Both the position numbers and the translations under genes were made by a program. From Limonium bicolor (lineage: Eukaryota > Streptophyta > Magnoliopsida > Caryophyllales > Plumbaginaceae): 64,000 nt of DNA. Location: NCBI GenBank assembly GCA_023374045.1, contig CM041776.1:350733636-350797635 (forward strand), written 5' to 3'. Positions 59,189 to 64,000 of this stretch are shown here, in pieces; the stretch's first letter is position 1, and the number at the start of each line of letters is the position of its first letter. The notes beneath the pieces were generated by a model, which saw nothing but the letters and a program-made list of their open reading frames with translations, searched no databases and was not told where the DNA came from.

Positions 59189-62100
59189 TGGTTTAAATAT
59201 TAAAATATGGTATATAAAGGCTAAAAAGTGTCTTAGAGACATCAGTGAACAATTTAAACCATAGTAAATGCAATAAAGCACTAAGATATAGTTTGAGCAA
59301 AAACATGCTCTAAGCTATGAGTGAACTTGGTTAGGACCCAAAGAGCCTACCAAGACTAATAATATTCAATTATGATTTAATAGGGCTAATTAAGTCCTTA
59401 GGAAACCTTGGTAGACAGTTAACCAAATAAAACACAAGAAAATACCTTAAAGTCAATAAGAGCAAAAATGTGCTCTAAGCTTGGGATAAATTTGTATAAG
59501 ACCTAATGGTCACACCTATACCTTATAAATATGTTAATGAACATATTAAATCAATTACTAAAGAAAACCAAGCTTGAAAACAAGTTAAAACACAAAATGT
59601 GCTTTAAGGAGTCTTAAAGCACATTTTTGAGAAATTGTCTTGTAAATGAGTTTTGAATGGCTAAATGTCCATCATTACTCTTTAATTAACATGTGTACTA
59701 TATAGTATCACATTTGGAAGTCTATATCAATGGGAAATCAAAATTTTCACATCTATGTGCCTTGTTTTAGTGAATAGTAACTTTTATAAGCTAGTTTGTA
59801 ACATATGTTGTTATAAGTAATTAAATTGGTCAACAAAGACTATTATACCCTTATAATTATATGGGGGCCGGTTTTTCAAGGTGTGAGTCACCAACTTGTA
59901 AAAGAAATCAAATAAGGAAAGTAAAGCTTATAAAGTAAAGTACTTTTTTGCTTTATACATAAATATCTAAACAAAAGCAAACTTACCTTCATTCTCTCTT
60001 TCCTTCTTGTATTCACACGGTTTCTTCATCCTCTCCCAAGCTCCATTTACGATTTGCTATGGCAACCTCTCTTCTCCATCTTCATTTCCTTGCCAAATCC
60101 AACTCCATGCTCCAAATCAAATTCTAAGACCATATTTGTCTTAGTTAGACCAAGCTCTACACTTCTATCTTTTCAAATCTTCAAGAACTCAATTTTGGTG
60201 CCATGGAGATTCCCATTGAAGGAGCTTGAGCTCACCTTTTCACATATTATTGTTCTCCTTTGCTTCAAGGTAAGGAAACTCAAAGAAAATCCATGTTTCC
60301 TCCATGTTTATATGATGTCTGAAAATTCACCTCACAATGGTGTTTTCACCTTGCTTGTTTTAGCTTCATTTGAATCTTCCAAGGGCTAGGAGGAGTCCTC
60401 TCTTGATACTCATTCAAGCTCTCTTTCCATTCAAAGGTAAAACAATTACCTTAATGTGTTAAAACAATATATGTAACTAGGGTTTACAATGAGATGAAGC
60501 ATAATGCTTGAATACTCATTCTATTATGTGTACATTGTTTAGAAGTTGACAAACAACCAAACACCTACCGGTTTTACAAGGAAACAAGAAAGAAGTTTGT
60601 GAGGAAAAAGAGGTAAACAAACTATCTCAATGTAGTTTAAATGCCTTAGGAGAATGAGCTTGATTTGCTTAATAAAATACCTAATGAGCCAATGGTGAAT
60701 GACCTAGAGAAATGCTCTCAAGGAGTTTATTAAGGGCATATGTATTGTTGGGTGTATTTACAGGTCAAAGGCATTACTTATGTGGGAAATTCAGTGTTTA
60801 AGGTTTATGCAATTTAAGGGCCTAAGAGCCATGTTATTTAAGGGCCTAAGTGCCAAGCAATTTAAGCTTATGCACTATATTGTGATGTAGTGCTAACTGT
60901 ATGAAGTTTATGTATAAAATGTGTTCGATGGATTTTAGGTGTTCTTGAATGAAATAAGGTAAAAACCTAAGTGTTTGGATGTGAGTATATACAAAAGAAG
61001 CTATGGCCAAATTTGGAAAATGTGTAAGGAGTTCTAAGTGTTTTAAGTAAGTTTTGGTGAACTAGGAAGTGTTTAAGGTGAACAAATGTTTATTAAGGAA
61101 GAAAACATGTTTTAAGGTGTCTAAAGTGCTACAAGGACTTTGGTATTGTTTTGGAAGTTCTAGGAATTCAATGAGTGTTTTAGGATGTAATAAAGTCTTG
61201 GAGAAGTTTGTTTAAGGTTTAGGTAATGTTGATGAATAAGAAGGGAATGATGTTTAGGTAAGGGTTTTGAGTAAGGAATTTTAAGAAGTTGTGAAAAGGA
61301 GATTTAGTTAGTAAGAAAAGAAGTTGAGAGATGATGTTAAGGTGTAGAGGAAACACCTTGGTGTAGTGGTCATTATTGTGAACTACCACTTAGAAATCTT
61401 AAGGAGAAAACATCCCAAGTGCTAGGAATTTTGTAAGAAATTTGTGAATGATAAGATGGTTTTAGTGAGTGATTTAAAGAGTTTAGCACATGGCTAAAGG
61501 TGTGTTTGATGTGCCAAATGATGTTAGGAAACATTATGAGGCTTTAGGAGAAGTTTGGTGAAATTGGTTAAGTGCTTAAAGGCTTAGAAAATGAGTGTTT
61601 GCCTTGTCCGAACATCCGTCCGGACATGGACGTTCGGACAGGCCTGTTGCGTAAAAATTTTCAGAGTCTCGACTTGTGTCCGACCTTGGGAAGTCCGGAC
61701 ACAAGTTCGGACGTACCTGCTTCTTCATTTAAATTTTCCTCGACCCATGTCCGAACTTCCGAAGTCCGGACACAAGTTCGGACAGGCGTCTGTATTCAGT
61801 TTTGAGTCTCGACTTGTGTCTGAACTTGGGAAGTCCGGACACAAGTTCGGACTGGCCACTGTATGGACCAAAAACTTTGTTTTAAGGTGGGAAAAGTTGC
61901 CTAAAAATGGTGATTACTAAGTAATGATGTTATAAGAATGTTAAGGACATGTTAAGTGAGTTATAATGACAATTTAGTGGGGGAAAGGTTGTATTAAAAT
62001 GTAAAAGTAAAACAAGTTAAAAAGTGAAGTTATGTAACTAAGTTAACGGGGAAAAGTTATAAGCATTAGACTTTAAACAGTCATGTTACCCCGATGTTAA

Positions 62101-63756
62101 TAAAAATACATGTAATGTTGTCAGTTGTTCGAGAATTGCTCGAGGAACATAAGTGGACATGGTAAAGTGGACTCCGGTGACAGGTATGATTTTCTTGCAA
62201 CCTGTGTCCTACCGGATTACACCGGCTTGTATGCCAATGTGTTTTTCTGTGTGTTTGCCACGTTATAAGATAAATCATGAAACAAGTTTACAGTCGTTAT
62301 TGTTGTTGTATGTTTACGTGCCGATACCGGTAACCTCGAATGCGCTTGAAGGGCTAGTTAACCCTATTAGGTAAACGTAAGAGAACGGTATCCGGTGATA
62401 ACGTTTCCGACCTAAGGAACGTTCTAACCACGACTATGCGTGAGTTAGTTATGTGATGTTTGTGTGTGAAGGTATGACTCTCTCTTCCCTTGTGTGTGTC
62501 TAACAAGACTTAACCCAATATGGTGATTGTTTAACTAAGTTCAATGATGAATTTCTGACAAGTGCTAACGGGGAAAGTGAGGAGTCGGTCAGTTCTGGCC
62601 ACGCGTGTGAGTATGGGGGTCGTTGTCATATCAGGTTCGATCCTCTCCGTATGTTATGGTTGTTTTCCAATTTGGTTTCCAACCTTCCCCTTAGCTTAAC
62701 CAAGGCTATTACTGACTCACGTCGGGCCACAGGGGCATACTATGTTATGTTTGTTCGGTGTACTTGGATCACTATATCCGAGACACCTTGTGCTAAGTTA
62801 TCCGTCCATTTAACGAGACGGTAAATTATGTAACGAGCTTATCATGAGACTGGCAACATTCTCTAGGCTCACCAGTGTATTAACAATGTTTGGGTCGGTT
62901 CCTAAGAGAACCATTCCCGTTATGCTATGTGATGTTGTTGTAATGCAATTTCTATTGCGATGATTATTATGTGCGTTGAAACGTGAAAGAGTTGTTATGT
63001 GTTGTTATGTGATGAATGTTATATGTTGTAAAATGTGGAGTATGTGGATCATGGAAATGAATCCCAGTTTATGATAAGAGGCGTTTAAGGATAACCCGAT
63101 TAATGGGTAGTTGTCGTCTATTAAGGAAGTAGCTCCATTAGAGGAGAAACACTCTAGGGACAATGAATACCATGAGTGACTTAGCAAGTAAGGATGTACT
63201 ATCCGTTTGTTGAGCCCATTGGGCGAAATGTTATGTGTTGTGTGTTTATAGTTACATGCATGATTTAAATATAATCAACCGCATGCTAAGACGACAATTA
63301 GTTGTGCGTGGCACGGTAGCATGTGGGCTGCGGGATTACCATACCAGCAAAGGTGATGAGCCCCTTGGGGGCCACCCTTTCTCTTCTTTTCCTATTTCAG
63401 GTACAGAGAGCTGGAAGCCGTTCGAGAGTAGGACGGGGTAGTCGTTGTACATGGGTAATCATTTAAATTGTATATGTACTGTAGGTGTAGTAAGACCGAG
63501 ATTGTTATCGGCATTAGTTTGTGAATACTCGGCACAGTTGGAAGGTATGTGTATGTTTTGTTGTTAATGGAAAGGGATAATGATGTGTAGTTGCTCGGGA
63601 ATCTAGTCCATCAGACCGGTACAATGTTTATGTAATAGCCTTGTTAGCCACGTGGGTGGTTAACGGCGTGTAACACCAACGAGTTAAGTTATGTGAAGTA
63701 GTATATTTTCCGCTGCAGAATGTTGTTATGTGTATGTTGTTGGATGGGGTGTTACA
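59189..63756 (+). repeat. Element 3 second LTR, right part
   Basis: Continues the LTR after element 5. It shows the uninterrupted form of the site where element 4 entered the first LTR. It carries the second palindrome array (61605-61852) and acceptor-like site (63359-63400), and ends GGGGTGTTACA. Confidence 0.92.
61605..61852. repeat. Element 3 LTR palindrome array (second LTR)
   Basis: Same units as 48644-48889, here with unit 2 intact: CTTGTGTCCG pairs with CGGACACAAG. Confidence 0.85.
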
Positions 63757-64000
63757 AAAAGTGGTATCAGAGTGAAGTATCGCTCTGATGACTGAATTAC
63801 CAAGCTTAGGAAGTACCGAGTTAGGATTTTAGTACTTTGGGTTAAGGGTTGAGTGATAGCGTGAGAGATACGCTAGTTAGGTATTACCAGTGTGTACTGG
63901 AAACCTACAATATCCATCCCGCCCTCCACAATCCCTGTATAACTTGGGGAAAGAACGCCAGAGAGATGGAAGTCCACTCTTACTCGGGAATACCCGATCT
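63757..64000 (+). mobile_element. Second internal domain of element 3 (runs off window)
   Basis: AAAAAGTGGTATCAGAG and the following about 240 bases repeat 50802-51046 almost exactly (one TA difference), including the primer site (63762-63772) and its hairpin (63768-63787). What stands after the second LTR is therefore retrotransposon interior, not host flank. Confidence 0.93.

Larger units (their letters stand above)
31135..64000 (+). mobile_element. Element 3: LARD-like element in tandem LTR-internal-LTR-internal form
   Basis: First LTR: 31135-31833 plus 46902-50801, split by element 4. Internal domain: 50802-55215. Second LTR: 55216-55244 plus 59189-63756, split by element 5. A second internal domain starts at 63757 and runs off the window. 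LTR length is about 4.6 kb once insertions are removed; ends are TGAAATACCCC and GGGGTGTTACA. No gag or pol is recognisable. A third LTR is predicted beyond the window. Confidence 0.88.

Overview
This window reads as repeat-rich nuclear DNA of a flowering plant. Nearly all of it is transposable elements nested in one another. LTR retrotransposons are primed by initiator-Met tRNA (TGGTATCAGAGC) and there are two CACTA DNA transposons. I found no intact host gene, no rRNA or functional tRNA gene, and no CRISPR-like array. I cannot name the species.

Layout: 1-14113 is a large LTR element on the + strand (element 1; its 5' LTR is cut by the window edge). 14114-14307 and 27488-28598 are two pieces of one older, unclassified layer. 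14308-27487 is a second large LTR element on the - strand (element 2), flanked by an AAAAG duplication. 28599-31134 is one end of a CACTA transposon (CACTA-A) carrying a decayed Ulp1-protease-like gene. 31135-64000 is a third large element on the + strand (element 3). Its first LTR is split by element 4 (31834-46901, - strand, TATAT duplication), which itself holds a complete CACTA transposon (CACTA-B, 38257-42104, GTT duplication). Its second LTR is split by a smaller LTR element (element 5, 55245-59188, TGGTT duplication). After the second LTR, element 3 starts its internal domain again (63757-64000), so it is a tandem LTR-internal-LTR-internal array rather than a simple copy.

Elements 1-4 share one plan: LTRs of about 4.4-4.7 kb, ends of the type TGAAATACCCC...GGGGTGTTACA, a tRNA-Met primer site, an AAGGGGGG polypurine tract, and an internal domain with no gag or pol that I can find. 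They match the LARD (large retrotransposon derivative) plan and would need proteins from another element. The PPT context resembles plant Ty3/gypsy chromoviruses of the Tekay/Del type (inference).

The most interesting signal is conserved nucleic-acid structure. All four families have a primer site inside a hairpin, two polypurine tracts each preceded by a stem-loop with compensating changes between families, and a GC hairpin followed by a pyrimidine tract and CAG|GT in the LTR. Three families also carry a mid-LTR array of perfect inverted repeats whose sequences differ but whose architecture is kept. Element 5 has its own five-unit hairpin array.
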